A stretch of 36,560 nucleotides of DNA, from NCBI GenBank assembly GCA_030378015.1, contig JAUCGG010000030.1, positions 1 to 36,560 of the forward strand, written 5' to 3'. The stretch's first letter is position 1. Every line of letters begins with the position of its first letter. This DNA is from Desulfococcaceae bacterium HSG8. Its GTDB lineage: Bacteria > Desulfobacterota > Desulfobacteria > Desulfobacterales > 4be13. The notes beneath the pieces were generated by a model. The model saw nothing but the letters and a program-made list of their open reading frames with translations, did no database searches and had not been told where the DNA came from. The position numbers and the translations under genes were made by a program. Below are positions 1-8,020 of the stretch, in pieces.

Positions 1-2
1 TA

Positions 3-1190
3 TGGATTATTGTGGGAATATGCGGAACCGCTTATTCCGAAGACACGGAACCTATAAAACTGGCAGTGTGTGAAGCCCTTTCAGGGAAGTTTCAGTATGC
101 GGGAGAGGGCTATCTGGATGGTGTAAAATATGCTGTACAGGAAATCAACAGTCAGGGCGGCTTACTGGGAAGAAAAATTGAAATTATCCCCATTGACAAC
201 ACGCTCAATCCGGATGTTGCAGTTCAGAAGGTAAGCGAATTGCTGCGAAAAGAACCGGTGAAATATGTTCTGACGGGACTCGGCAGCCACATCGGCCTGG
301 CCCTTTCACCCCTGGCAAAAGAGAAAAAATTTATATTGTTCAGCTATGCGACCGCGGCAGACAGCCTGACCGGTGAAAAATGTAACAGGTATTTTTTCAG
401 AACTGCTGCAAGCACAAGTATGCATTCCGGTGCATTGGCCTTCTGGGTGGTGAAAAACGGATATAAAAAAGTTTTCGGCATTGCCCAGGATTACGCTTTT
501 GGCAGATCGGCAATGGCTGCATTTAAAAAGAAGATACAGAAACTTGATCCCTCTGTTAAGTTAACAGGCGAAATTTATCATCCCCTGGGAGAGAAGGATT
601 TTACCCCTCATATTAATAAAATTATAGCCTCAGATGCGGAAATTGTGTTCACTCCCAATTGGGGAAGTGATCTTATAATGCTTGTCAAACAGTCGAAATC
701 CCTTGGTATGAAGTCCGAATTCGCCGGCTATTATATTAACGATCCTGATGTTATCAAAGGGGTCGGAGATGATGAAGCTGTAATCGGAAGCTTTACAGCC
801 GAAAATTATATGATTTCGATTCCCACGCAGGAAAATAAACGCTTTGTCGAAGCCTTTTATAAGGATAAAGGATATTATCCCACATTGGTACGCGGGAAGG
901 CATATACGGCCACCCGTTTCTGGGCAGAAGCGGTGAAAGCGGCAGGAAAGGATGATGTCGAGGCCGTCATCAAAGCCTGGGAAGGGCTTTTATTTGAAGG
1001 TCCGGCAGGGAAATGGTATATGAGGCCATGTGACCATCAAACCCTGATGCCTATATGGATCGCAAAGCTGACGAAAGAGAATCCCTTTTTTGACCACGCG
1101 TTTGTTGATAAAGCAACAAATATCCCTGCCAAATTCATTGCAGTCCCGTGTAATGAGACAGGATGCCCCGGTTTGGGGAATAGCAAATAA
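3..1190 (+). CDS. ABC transporter substrate-binding protein, branched-chain amino acid type (5' partial)
   Basis: This is a periplasmic binding protein of the Leu/Ile/Val (Peripla_BP_6) type, which captures a small solute for an ABC importer or a sensor. The frame is open to the left window edge (W-I-I-V-G-I-C-G-T-A-Y-S), so the visible residues are the end of a signal peptide and the true start lies outside; a GTG at 12 is probably internal. The mature protein starts near SEDTEPIKLAVCEALSG and carries typical features: the DGVKYAVQEINSQGGLLGRK segment, a GLGSHIGLALSPLAKEKK hinge region and the QDYAFGRSA segment of the second lobe. The C-terminus has a CNETGCPG pair of cysteines. No permease genes follow; the next gene is a chemoreceptor, so it may serve sensing, but this is inference. 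The ligand cannot be told from the sequence. Confidence 0.9.
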   Translation, partial: WIIVGICGTAYSEDTEPIKLAVCEALSGKFQYAGEGYLDGVKYAVQEINSQGGLLGRKIEIIPIDNTLNPDVAVQKVSELLRKEPVKYVLTGLGSHIGLALSPLAKEKKFILFSYATAADSLTGEKCNRYFFRTAASTSMHSGALAFWVVKNGYKKVFGIAQDYAFGRSAMAAFKKKIQKLDPSVKLTGEIYHPLGEKDFTPHINKIIASDAEIVFTPNWGSDLIMLVKQSKSLGMKSEFAGYYINDPDVIKGVGDDEAVIGSFTAENYMISIPTQENKRFVEAFYKDKGYYPTLVRGKAYTATRFWAEAVKAAGKDDVEAVIKAWEGLLFEGPAGKWYMRPCDHQTLMPIWIAKLTKENPFFDHAFVDKATNIPAKFIAVPCNETGCPGLGNSK

Positions 1191-1221
1191 GTCCCGATCA
1201 AAAGCCCCGGAATAAATTCCA

Positions 1222-1285
1222 GGGCTGAAAGCGAAAGCAGGCTAAAGCCAGTTATGGCTTCAGCCTGCTTCCGCTTTCAGCCGGG
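1222..1285. repeat. REP-like hairpin downstream of the binding-protein gene
   Basis: Arms GCTGAAAGCGAAAGCAGGCT and AGCCTGCTTCCGCTTTCAGC face each other around a short loop, with one mismatch. It lies 30 bases after the stop codon and has no T-tract, so it may act as a transcript-end stabiliser rather than an intrinsic terminator. Confidence 0.6.
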
Positions 1286-1361
1286 GGATTTATCCCTCTG
1301 CGGCGGGGATTGATTTTGATTTATCCCTCGGCTCGGGAAAACCATACCTGCGGAGAAAAAC

Positions 1362-3896
1362 ATGAAAATCAGGCATAAACTTCTTATTGCTTTTTTATGT
1401 ATGGGTCTGATACCTTTCGCGGTTATCAGTACAATCTCACTCCTGAATTCCGGCGAGGCTTTATCGCAACTGGCTTTCAACCAGTTGGAAAGTCTGCGTG
1501 AAGTAAAAAAAACACAGATCACAGCTTTTTTTGATGAGCGTGAGGCAGACATGAGCATTCTCATGGAAACGGTTGCCGGCTTCAGACAGGCAGCTTATGA
1601 GAAGCTGAGGACTGTCCAGGAAATCAAAAAGGCCCAGGTGGAAGAATATTTCAGGAAATGCCTGGGTGACGTGCGGGTATTGTCAAAGGATTCGAATGTC
1701 CGGGAAATCGCCACTTTCGAGCCGGTGCTTGACGGGAGCGGGGGCGTTGAAGAAGGGCTTTACGGGTTTTACGAAGAACAGTACTTCGGAAATTCCCTGA
1801 AAGAGTTTGCAAAGGAATACGGATACGACGACCTCCTGCTGATCACCGGAAAAGGAGATATCGTGTATAGCGCGGGCAGGGGATCGGATCTCGGCCAGAA
1901 CGTGCTTACCGGAACCCTGAAAGACACCTCCCTGGGCAAATGCTTCCGAAAAGGACTGAAACAGGCATCTGTGCAGGATTTTGAGCCGTATCCTCCTTCC
2001 GGGAATGAATACAAGGCATTTGCGGCCGCGCCCATAGTAAAATTTGATCAGACCGCGGGGGTTGCCGTACTCAGGCTAGATAAGAAAGCGATCAATACCA
2101 TTGTACAGCGGCGGGAAGGTATGGGAAAAACCGGTGAGACCTATATCGCTGGCAGTCTTAAAGGGAGAATCACCTATCGGAGCGACCGGGTGATTAAAAA
2201 AGGAAAAATCGGTGATCCCGGATCGGACAGCGATATCGAACAGGCACTGTCCGGCGAATCCGTGAGAACCATAAAGATCGGGGACACCGGAATGATGGAG
2301 ATAGCGGCTTATGACCCGCTGGAAATCCCCGGGCTGGACTGGATTATGGTTTCCGCGGTGAACCTGGAAGAAGTCATTGCTCCCCTATCGGAGGGAGGGG
2401 ACGAGGATTACTTTGCAAAATACATCAGGAAATACGGATACTACGACTTCCTGCTGATTCATCCCGGGGGAAATGTTTTCTATTCTGTTGCTCATGAAAA
2501 GGATTACGGAACCGATCTGCTTAACGGTGAGTATGCTGATTCGGGACTGGGCAAACTCTTCCGGAATGTTTTGGAAACCGGGAAGTTCGGATTCGCGGAC
2601 TTCGAGCCATATGCTCCCTCTGCCTACAAACCCTCCGCATTTGTCGCCCAGCCCCTGGTTTATAATGGCATGGTCGAACTGGTGGCCGCGATCCGTATCC
2701 CGATTGACCGTATCAATGGTGTGATGATGAAACGCGCGGGAATGGGAAAGACTGGCGAAACCTACCTGATCGGTTCTGACAGGCTCATGCGATCCGATTC
2801 CTTCTCGGACCCTCTGAATTACTCTGTGAAAGCCTCTTTTGCAACCCCGGGAAAAGGTTCCGTTGACACCCGTGCAGGCAGTGAAGCTCTGTCCGGCAGA
2901 ACAGGGGAGGAGATAATCATAAACTACAATGGGAGAAAGGTGCTTTCAGCCTACACACCGCTGGATGTATGGGGTACGAAATGGGCGTTAATCGCTGAAA
3001 TTGATGCATCAGAAGCCCTTGCTTCCATAGAAACACTGAAAAGACTGACAGGACTGATTGTAATCGTTTCAGTAGTAGTCATCATTACCGTGGCCCTGTT
3101 GTTCAGCAGTTATCTTACCAAACCGCTCAGTCTGGTCATTGAGGGCCTTACTGAAGGTGCTGAAAAAGTGTCATCATCTTCATCCCAGGTCGCACTGGCC
3201 AGCCAGTCCCTGTCAGAAGGTTCATCCGAGCAGGCCGCATCTTTGGAGGAAACGTCTTCTTCGCTGGAAGAAATGTCCTCGATGAGCCGGCAAAATGCAC
3301 ACAGTGCTGCCCAGGCAGATCTGCTGATGAAAGAATTAAATCAACTGATAGTTAAGGCGAATCAATCCATGACAGACTTGGCTCATGCAATGGATGAGGC
3401 ATCTGAAGCAGGCACCAGGACATCCGGGATTATAAAAACAATAGACGAAATCGCATTCCAGACCGGTCTCCTGGCTCTTAATGCTGCAATCGAAGCAGCC
3501 AGGGCAGGTGAATCCGGAGCCGGATTTGCAGTGGTTGCAGATGAAGTGAAAAAGCTTGCGATGAAATCAGCGGGTGCAGTAAAAGACACGTCCGAACTGA
3601 TCGAAGGAATTGTCAGCCGTATTGATGAAAGCCTTGCTCTTGTATCGGAAACCAATGACTCTTTTAAGCAGGCCTCCGAGATTACTACAAAAGCAGGGCA
3701 TTTGGTCGGAGAAATTTCAGCCGCTTCCAGGGAACATGCCGAAGGTATTGAGACCGTGAATAAGGCAACAAACGATATGGATAAAGTAACCCAGCAGAAC
3801 GCAGCAAACGCGCAGGAACTGGCCGGCGCATCCGCGGAGATGAATAGCCAGTCCGAACATATGGGGGAATTTGTCCGAAAGCTGATCCTGATCTGA
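1362..3896 (+). CDS. Methyl-accepting chemotaxis protein with duplicated extracytoplasmic sensor
   Basis: This is a transmembrane chemoreceptor that relays ligand binding to CheA/CheW. Transmembrane segment 1 is at about residues 7-27 and segment 2 at about 564-586. The large outer region between them holds two homologous Cache-like modules; each has a K(E/K)YGY(D/Y)D(L/F)LLI core, a DFEPY(P/A)PS segment and a G(M)GKTGETY segment (about 130-270 and 345-480). After the second membrane segment only a short HAMP-like stretch is visible, then the signalling domain with the conserved hairpin tip [19 protein letters not shown] near residue 698. The start ATG at 1362 follows a GGAG motif. No che genes are nearby. 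The adjacent upstream binding protein could present a ligand to this receptor, which is inference only. Family assignment is secure, ligand unknown. Confidence 0.95.
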   Translation: MKIRHKLLIAFLCMGLIPFAVISTISLLNSGEALSQLAFNQLESLREVKKTQITAFFDEREADMSILMETVAGFRQAAYEKLRTVQEIKKAQVEEYFRKCLGDVRVLSKDSNVREIATFEPVLDGSGGVEEGLYGFYEEQYFGNSLKEFAKEYGYDDLLLITGKGDIVYSAGRGSDLGQNVLTGTLKDTSLGKCFRKGLKQASVQDFEPYPPSGNEYKAFAAAPIVKFDQTAGVAVLRLDKKAINTIVQRREGMGKTGETYIAGSLKGRITYRSDRVIKKGKIGDPGSDSDIEQALSGESVRTIKIGDTGMMEIAAYDPLEIPGLDWIMVSAVNLEEVIAPLSEGGDEDYFAKYIRKYGYYDFLLIHPGGNVFYSVAHEKDYGTDLLNGEYADSGLGKLFRNVLETGKFGFADFEPYAPSAYKPSAFVAQPLVYNGMVELVAAIRIPIDRINGVMMKRAGMGKTGETYLIGSDRLMRSDSFSDPLNYSVKASFATPGKGSVDTRAGSEALSGRTGEEIIINYNGRKVLSAYTPLDVWGTKWALIAEIDASEALASIETLKRLTGLIVIVSVVVIITVALLFSSYLTKPLSLVIEGLTEGAEKVSSSSSQVALASQSLSEGSSEQAASLEETSSSLEEMSSMSRQNAHSAAQADLLMKELNQLIVKANQSMTDLAHAMDEASEAGTRTSGIIKTIDEIAFQTGLLALNAAIEAARAGESGAGFAVVADEVKKLAMKSAGAVKDTSELIEGIVSRIDESLALVSETNDSFKQASEITTKAGHLVGEISAASREHAEGIETVNKATNDMDKVTQQNAANAQELAGASAEMNSQSEHMGEFVRKLILI

Positions 3897-3978
3897 ATAT
3901 GGCAGAATCCGTGTTTATCCGTGTCCCGTTTTTTGCGGGGCTACGAACTTTTTTCTTAAAAATAATAAGGAGACAATA

Positions 3979-4293
3979 ATGGCTGGAAAACTTATTCAAC
4001 TGGAAGATGGCACGCTGGTGGAAGTGGAAGTCCCGGAGGATCAGGTACAACAGATTTCAGGCGGTTTTGCAGATAAAGTCAGCGCGACTTTTGATAAAAT
4101 CCATCCCCTTCTGGTGAGAACCTGCAAGCCGATTGCTGCTGCATGGAAGGACCTCAGCCAGGAAATGCACATTAAACAGGCTGAAGTCCAGTTAGGTCTG
4201 AGTTTCGAAGGGGAGGGAAATCTCTATGTGACAAAATCCAAAGCAGGGGCGAATCTGACGGTAAAACTGGTGCTGAAGCCAGGGGAGAGATGA
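3979..4293 (+). CDS. Trypco1 domain protein (CU044_2847 family, trypsin-co-occurring domain 1)
   Basis: This 104-residue protein matches the trypsin-co-occurring domain 1 pattern: an N-terminal strand pair (LIQLEDGTLVEVEVPEDQ), a helical middle with a KIHPLL segment, and a C-terminal beta segment (GLSFEGEGN...GANLTVKLVL). In published comparative genomics these small domains are encoded beside trypsin-like proteases in NTPase-centred conflict systems and are thought to assist protease regulation or recruitment. Here a trypsin-like protease follows 1.2 kb downstream, with a small acidic gene in between. The start ATG has a good AAGGAG site at 3968-3973. The last ten codons are repeated downstream at 4395-4424 as part of a 93-bp duplication. 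The family call is from motif recognition, not a search. Confidence 0.75.
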   Translation: MAGKLIQLEDGTLVEVEVPEDQVQQISGGFADKVSATFDKIHPLLVRTCKPIAAAWKDLSQEMHIKQAEVQLGLSFEGEGNLYVTKSKAGANLTVKLVLKPGER

Positions 4294-4353
4294 TTTACGA
4301 ATGTAGAACGATTTTTCAAATCGTTTTAAACAATTTGAAAAATTGTTCTACAG
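4261..4353. repeat. 93-bp direct duplication, copy 1 (includes the trypco1 gene end)
   Basis: The last codons of the trypco1 gene, its stop codon and the following palindrome (4302-4352) recur almost unchanged at 4395-4486. Between the copies lies one solitary 32-bp family-A repeat (4356-4387). Either a tandem paralogue was deleted down to its tail, or a segment was duplicated. Confidence 0.75.
4302..4352. repeat. Palindromic repeat family E, copy 1
   Basis: A 51-bp near-perfect palindrome with outer ends TGTAGAAC and GTTCTACA, an ATTTTTCAAAT arm and an ATTTGAAAAAT arm. Other copies are at 4435-4485, 22347-22398 and, diverged, 32009-32060. Confidence 0.75.
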
Positions 4354-4355
4354 TT

Positions 4356-4387
4356 GTAGGGTGGGTGGAGCGAAGCGTAACCCACCG
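4356..4387. repeat. Family A repeat (GTAGGGTGGGTGGAGC type), single copy
   Basis: A 32-bp sequence with self-complementary ends GGTGGGT and ACCCACC around GGAGCGAAGC. Further copies lie at 6156-6187, 6271-6301 (inverted) and 35824-35853. Confidence 0.75.
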
Positions 4388-4394
4388 AAATTCC

Positions 4395-4486
4395 GTAAAC
4401 TGGTGCTTAAGCCAGGGGAGAGATGATTTACGCATGTAGAACGATTTTTCAAATCGTTTTAAACAATTTGAAAAATTGTTCTACAG
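4395..4486. repeat. 93-bp direct duplication, copy 2, with palindrome E copy 2
   Basis: A second copy of the trypco1 gene tail and palindrome E (4435-4485). It differs from copy 1 by a few bases and lacks the rest of the gene. Its last three bases (CAG, 4484-4486) form the left target duplication of the adjacent MITE B1. Confidence 0.7.
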
Positions 4487-4678
4487 CCAGCAGATCGAAA
4501 ACTTCCCGGCAAAGTGGATTCCGGGTTAAAATTAAAAAACATCCGTTTTTTAATTTTCCCCGGAATGACAGGATGTTATCCGGCTGTAAGACTGTCATTC
4601 CGGGGAAAATCGGAAGATGAATATCTTCCGATTTTAACCCGGAATCCACCGGTTTACAAAAAGTTTTCGATCTACTGA
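4487..4678. mobile_element. MITE-like element B1
   Basis: A 192-bp non-coding element with inverted ends (c/t)CAGYAGATCGAAAA and TTTTCGATCTACTGA. Inside is a long palindrome made of GGATTCCGGGTTAAAAT blocks and CATTCCGGGGAAAAT blocks. The trinucleotide CAG flanks it on both sides (4484-4486 and 4679-4681), consistent with a 3-bp target duplication. It encodes nothing, so mobility must have come from a transposase in trans. Confidence 0.75.
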
Positions 4679-4782
4679 CAGCCGGAAAAAGTATGACCTG
4701 CTTTCAGCTTTTATGAAAATGCCCGAGTTACGATTTCTGTCTCAGAAGAGATGCTTGCATTAATCGCAAAGGAGTTGGAAAA

Positions 4783-5037
4783 ATGATAAATTTCAGACAG
4801 GAAGAACTGATTGATGAACTGATAAATCAGATCAGGGAAAAATATCCGGAAACCGAACTGGTCGGCATTACTCAAAGTCCTGAAGATCCTGAGAGCCTGT
4901 GGATCAGGGTTACAGCACCGGAAGATGAGGACAGGAAAATAGAACTGAGGGAATTCGGAAATGAAAAGGCAGCCGATATCCTGCTGGATTACGGGTATCA
5001 CATGCTGGTCATGCCAAGCCGGAAGAAAGCCGCATAA
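4783..5037 (+). CDS. Small acidic hypothetical protein in the trypco1/protease neighbourhood
   Basis: I do not recognise a named family. The 84-residue protein starts at an ATG preceded by a strong AAAGGAG site (4768-4774), which supports that it is real. It begins with a helical, amphipathic stretch (QEELIDELINQIREKYPE), continues with an alternating hydrophobic pattern likely to form beta strands (LVGITQ, LWIRVTAP, KIELREF) and ends with a helix and a basic tail (PSRKKAA). There is no signal peptide or membrane segment, so it is probably cytoplasmic. It lies between the trypco1 gene and the trypsin-like protease and could be a third component of that module, but the only evidence is position. 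Confidence 0.65.
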   Translation: MINFRQEELIDELINQIREKYPETELVGITQSPEDPESLWIRVTAPEDEDRKIELREFGNEKAADILLDYGYHMLVMPSRKKAA

Positions 5038-5075
5038 GAAAGGGATTTCCTCAAACGATTTACGATTTTTGATTT

Positions 5076-5464
5076 AACTGAAGAAATAACGCCACAAAGA
5101 CACGAAGACACAAAGAAGCACAAAGAAAGAAACTTCGTGCCTTTGTGCCTTCGTGGCATTAACCGAAGAGAACACGGAGACAAAAAAGCACAAAAAAGCT
5201 TTGTGAGACTTCGTGCCTTTGTGCCTTCGTGGCATTAACCGAAGAGAACACGGAGACAAAAAAGCACAAAAAAGCTTCGTGAGACTTCGTGCCTTTGTGT
5301 CTTCGTGGCATTAACCAAAGAGAACACGGAGACAAAAAAGCACAAAAAAGCTTCGTGAGACTTAGTGCCTTTGTGTCTTCGTGGCATTAACCTAAGAGAA
5401 CACGGAAACAAAGAAGCACAAAAAAGCTTCGTGAGACTTCGCGCCTTTGTGTCTTTGTGGCATT
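5076..5464. repeat. Tandem array of 76-bp palindromic units (family D)
   Basis: Four exact-period units start at 5161, 5237, 5313 and 5389, preceded by an 85-bp variant at 5076. Each unit is an imperfect hairpin made of GACACAAAGAAGCACAAA-like and CTTTGTGCCTTCGTGGCATT-like arms. Units run head to tail without unique spacers. Solitary copies of the same unit occur at 8274-8370, 13934-14016, 14141-14265 and 14577-14660. The array fills the gap between the small acidic gene and the protease. Confidence 0.85.
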
Positions 5465-5507
5465 ATAATTATAATTATAAGTTGCACATAGCGTTAAGAT
5501 AACAAAA

Positions 5508-6071
5508 ATGAAACCCGATTTACAAGACTCAATAGTTTTAATCACCAGCAGCGATCCCGGTAATCCCCGTTTCGGCACAGGATTTGTCATCCGACAGGAT
5601 AATTCCGCTTCTTATATCCTGACCTGTGAGCATGTTATAAAAGATGTGACCGGGTCCGGACAAATCATGGTCGAAGGTAAAGATGCAGGGACAGAGGCTT
5701 CCGGTGCTGAGAAAGGCATTGACTTGGCTGTGCTGCGGGTTGAAGGGCTTGCGGATAAGCCGGTTCTGAATTCCAGCGGTTCCGGCGAGACAGGCATGGC
5801 TTTCAGTACTGCCGGTTTTCAAAAATACGGTGAAAAAAAATTGAGCAGGACCCTCCAAGGGAAAATCGGTGAATTGGTCAGCCTGACGCCTGACGGGAAG
5901 GAGCGGGTAAAAGCCTGGGATCTGAAAATCACTGATGAAGATTTCAGCCTGCAGCCCGGTTACAGCGGTTCCCCTGTGGCGGATGAGACAGGCCGTGTTA
6001 TCGGCAATGCCCCGGAGGGGCACAGTTACGTAGCTTGGGATTTTAATCCCAAGGCGTGTTCGGTAGGATGA
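5508..6071 (+). CDS. Trypsin-like serine protease, 3' end replaced by a repeat element
   Basis: This is a cytoplasmic trypsin-fold protease domain (no signal peptide). The catalytic triad is visible: His42 in TCEHVI, Asp72 in GIDLAVL and Ser153 in GYSGSP. The N-terminus (SIVLITSSDPGNPRFGTGFVI) is the usual first barrel strand with the GTGF segment. The native fold reaches about residue 165 (GRVIG); residues 166-187 are encoded by an inverted-repeat element that begins at 6004, so the last strands and helix and any C-terminal effector or NTPase domain are missing. Proteases of this type are core parts of conflict systems with trypco domains, and a trypco1 gene lies 1.2 kb upstream. The upstream region has no clear ribosome site and is occupied by the 76-bp array. 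It is probably a decaying gene; a working protease is not excluded. Confidence 0.8.
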   Translation: MKPDLQDSIVLITSSDPGNPRFGTGFVIRQDNSASYILTCEHVIKDVTGSGQIMVEGKDAGTEASGAEKGIDLAVLRVEGLADKPVLNSSGSGETGMAFSTAGFQKYGEKKLSRTLQGKIGELVSLTPDGKERVKAWDLKITDEDFSLQPGYSGSPVADETGRVIGNAPEGHSYVAWDFNPKACSVG

Positions 6072-6152
6072 CGCGTCCCGGAGGGACGCTGTGAGACACC
6101 GGGACTGAATATGCCGGCAAATCACATCGCCCCTGCCCCTTCGGGGCAATGC
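6004..6152. mobile_element. 149-bp inverted-repeat element truncating the protease gene
   Basis: Terminal arms of 19 bp (6004-6022 GCAATGCCCCGGAGGGGCA and 6134-6152) match at 17 of 19 positions when inverted. The interior holds further short hairpins (GTCCCGGAGGGAC; GGGATTTTAATCCC). It supplies the last 22 codons and the stop of the upstream protease frame. No coding capacity. Confidence 0.65.
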
Positions 6153-6155
6153 TCT

Positions 6156-6301
6156 GTAGGGTGGGTGGAGCGAAGCGTAACCCACCGTTTACGCTACACG
6201 GATTAGCGATAAGAAAGGATTTCGTGTTCGCCCCGTCGTTGCTCGCGGGGGATTGACAAATCCCCCGCATGGTGGGTTACGCTTCGCTCCACCCACCCTA
6301 C
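6156..6301. mobile_element. MITE-like element bounded by family A repeats
   Basis: Two family A sequences in inverted orientation (6156-6187 and 6271-6301, 31 matching bases) bound a 146-bp segment, giving it the structure of a miniature inverted-repeat element. The interior carries a GGATTGACAAATCC hairpin core seen in several other repeats here. It lies 3 bp after the previous element. Confidence 0.7.
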
Positions 6302-6416
6302 ATTTTCGGGTATTTTATTTTTGGGGAAATCCCCGATGAAAAGGACATACTCATTATCTATTGGTTAAAAGGTGATGAAAAGATTGAAGAAAAAGCCATG
6401 TTTGTGAAACTGGAGA
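6302..6416 (+). other. Short coding-like remnant between repeats
   Basis: About 30 codons (DEKDILIIYWLKGDEK followed by IEEKAMFVKLEK) look like real protein sequence but have no own start signal and run into family F repeats on the right and an element on the left. It could be a leftover of the part lost from the protease gene or of another gene. The family is not recognised. Confidence 0.3.
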
Positions 6417-6624
6417 AAAACCTCGGAGGTCTTCCGAGTGTACGTTGTGAAGCGAAGCCAGACCTCCGAGGTTTAGGCAGGCTCACATATTTGCTCCGGG
6501 CGGCATTCCGAAAAACCTCGGAGGTCTTCCGGGTGTAGGTTGTGAAGCGAAGCCAGACCTCCGAGGTTTAGGCATGCTCACATATTTGCTCCGGGCGGCA
6601 TTCCGAAAAACCTCGGAGGTCTTC
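6417..6624. repeat. Tandem family F repeats (AACCTCGGAGGT palindromes)
   Basis: A unit of about 93 bp occurs twice in full and once in part (starts near 6417, 6511 and 6604). Each unit has a hairpin with arms AAACCTCGGAGGTCT and AGACCTCCGAGGTTT-type sequence, followed by a GCTCACATATTTGCTCCGGG spacer. A related single copy is at 28387-28443 and a fragment at 31937-31967. Confidence 0.75.
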
Positions 6625-6627
6625 CAT

Positions 6628-7043
6628 GGGGTGCATTTGAAAAAATGGGGTAAATTTTGATTATCAATAAAATAAGTATGTTACAAGAAATACATTTTTG
6701 CCGATCCGCCATGTTTCACGATGTATTCCAAATACATAAATCAGCTTAACAGCTTTTAAATAAAGCATTATCAGTAAATCGAAAAGTTTCCGGCAAGTCT
6801 TGCAAACAGTGGATTCCGGGTTAAAATTAAAAAACATCCGTTTTTTAATTTTCCCCGGAATGACAGCATGTTATCCAAAGGCGACATCTGTCATTCCGGG
6901 GAAAATCGGAAAACGGATGTTTTCCGATTTTAACCCGGAATCCACTGTTCGCAGAAGTTTTCGATCTACTGATTATACGATTTTGAGACGATTTATCGGA
7001 AATACGGCTTTCGCTTTTTTACCCCATTTTTTCAAATGCGCCC
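6628..7043. mobile_element. 416-bp composite element with 26-bp inverted ends
   Basis: The ends (6628-6654 and 7018-7043) are inverted copies that agree at about 25 of 26 bases; the recognisable core is GCATTTGAAAAAATGGGG. The element has been entered by MITE B2 (6771-6972), leaving about 115 bp and 42 bp of its own interior. No coding capacity was found. Confidence 0.65.
6771..6972. mobile_element. MITE-like element B2
   Basis: A 202-bp copy of family B with ends TCAGTAAATCGAAAA and TTTTCGATCTACTGA. TTA flanks it on both sides (6768-6770 and 6973-6975), consistent with a 3-bp target duplication inside the 416-bp element. Confidence 0.8.
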
Positions 7044-7099
7044 GTTGCTGAATTGGAAGAGATTGTGACTGAGAGTGAGGATTTGTTCAAGATATTTGC

Positions 7100-7605
7100 C
7101 AGTAGAGGCTATGTATCTTTGTGAAGCAGAAACGACCAGAATTAGAAATGTCAATGAAACTGCGGTTAAAGATTCGGGTTATTCTCGTGATGAACTCTTG
7201 AAGATGACCTTGGGGCGCATTTACAACTTGGGGGAGGGACGACTGAAAATAGCCCGGCAATTCATTGCCGGGCGAATGTCCCCGTTTTTCAGTCCCGTAG
7301 GGACGACTGAAAAGCTTTTCAGTCGTCCCTGCGGGACCTGATAATCCGGGTGAGGTCCCCCGGCAATGAATTGCCGGGCTATTTTCAGAACTCCCTCCGG
7401 GACTGGAAGTTACTACTCCAAATGATTTCACGGACGACCCAACTTTTTGGGCAAACCATATTCATCCTGATGATAAAATGCGCGTTTTTACCAACCTTGA
7501 ATCACTTTTTGAGGAAGACCGACACTCACACGAATACCGTTTTCTATGTAAAGACGGCACTTACCGTTGGATGTATGATCAATTAACACTTACAGGGTTG
7601 ACAAG
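7100..7605 (+). pseudogene. PAS-domain gene remnant, split by an inverted-repeat element
   Basis: Two pieces of one PAS fold are visible in different frames. The first (about 7111-7230) reads EAETTRIRNVNETAVKDSGY then SRDELLKMTLGRI, a typical PAS core. The second (7403-7600) reads WANHIHPDDKMRVFTNLES and YRFLCKDGTYRWMYD, the typical end of a PAS_3 domain. A 167-bp inverted-repeat element (7232-7398) separates them and shifts the frame. Neither piece has a start signal or any downstream kinase, cyclase or HTH domain. It is the debris of a sensory protein of unknown output. Confidence 0.7.
7232..7398. mobile_element. Inverted-repeat element inside the PAS remnant
   Basis: Outer arms GACTGAAAATAGCCCGGCAA (near 7240) and its inverted partner (7358-7387) enclose inner hairpins GTCCCGTAGGGAC and AAAAGCTTTT. 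A fragment of the same family is at 31821-31862. The insertion point lies exactly between the two halves of the PAS fold. Confidence 0.7.
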
Positions 7606-7717
7606 CCGCGTCTGTCTGATTATATATTTTAAACACATATTTTATAAAAATTCAGTCAGGGAAGAATATTCCTTGATTCATGGCTTTTTTTATTAAATGC
7701 CAAAGGGGGTGTTTCAA

Positions 7718-7996
7718 ATGGTTTGTACAACGGTTCGAAAAGGCGTAGAATGTGCTTTTATGACTGCCAAAGGCTGTTCTTACAATAGCGGAACCTGTTA
7801 TCAGGCGACAGAAGCATGCAACGGATGCAATCGCAGGGCAGAATTTTCAACCGGCTGGTATTGCACAGCCGTTCCTGAGCCTTCCATGAAATGGAAAAAC
7901 GGGAATTGCAATCTTGCTTCTCATATAACCGCGCAGCCCGCCGAAGCAGCGAAAAAGATCAATCCGATCAAGGCATCAAAACGATCAAAAAAATAA
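7718..7996 (+). CDS. PxxKW family cysteine-rich protein
   Basis: This 92-residue protein has eight cysteines, including CSYNSGTC and CNGCNRR, then WYC, and the signature PSMKW followed by a further Cys. The pattern matches the PxxKW cysteine-rich family, which is typical of sulfate-reducing Desulfobacterota and has no established function; metal binding is likely from the Cys spacing. I place the start at 7718 because GGGGGTG at 7704-7710 is a good ribosome site for that ATG; an in-frame ATG at 7697 lies upstream of the site. The tail is basic (KKINPIKASKRSKK). A strong intrinsic terminator follows at 8021, so it is a single-gene transcript. Confidence 0.85.
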   Translation: MVCTTVRKGVECAFMTAKGCSYNSGTCYQATEACNGCNRRAEFSTGWYCTAVPEPSMKWKNGNCNLASHITAQPAEAAKKINPIKASKRSKK

Positions 7997-8020
7997 TTTC
8001 CAGCCTTATGCAACGATCAG

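Noticed and set aside
5076..5464. Regular repeats that could suggest a CRISPR array
   Set aside because: Units are contiguous 76-bp copies without unique spacers, single copies occur elsewhere, and no cas gene is present.
3979..6072. A complete, working conflict system
   Set aside because: No NTPase, TPR sensor or effector gene is present and the protease has lost its 3' end, so only a remnant or partial module is claimed.
6043..6538. Several 75-90 codon frames on both strands with GYASLHPPY-type peptides
   Set aside because: They are translations of family A and family F repeats; the same peptides appear wherever these repeats occur.
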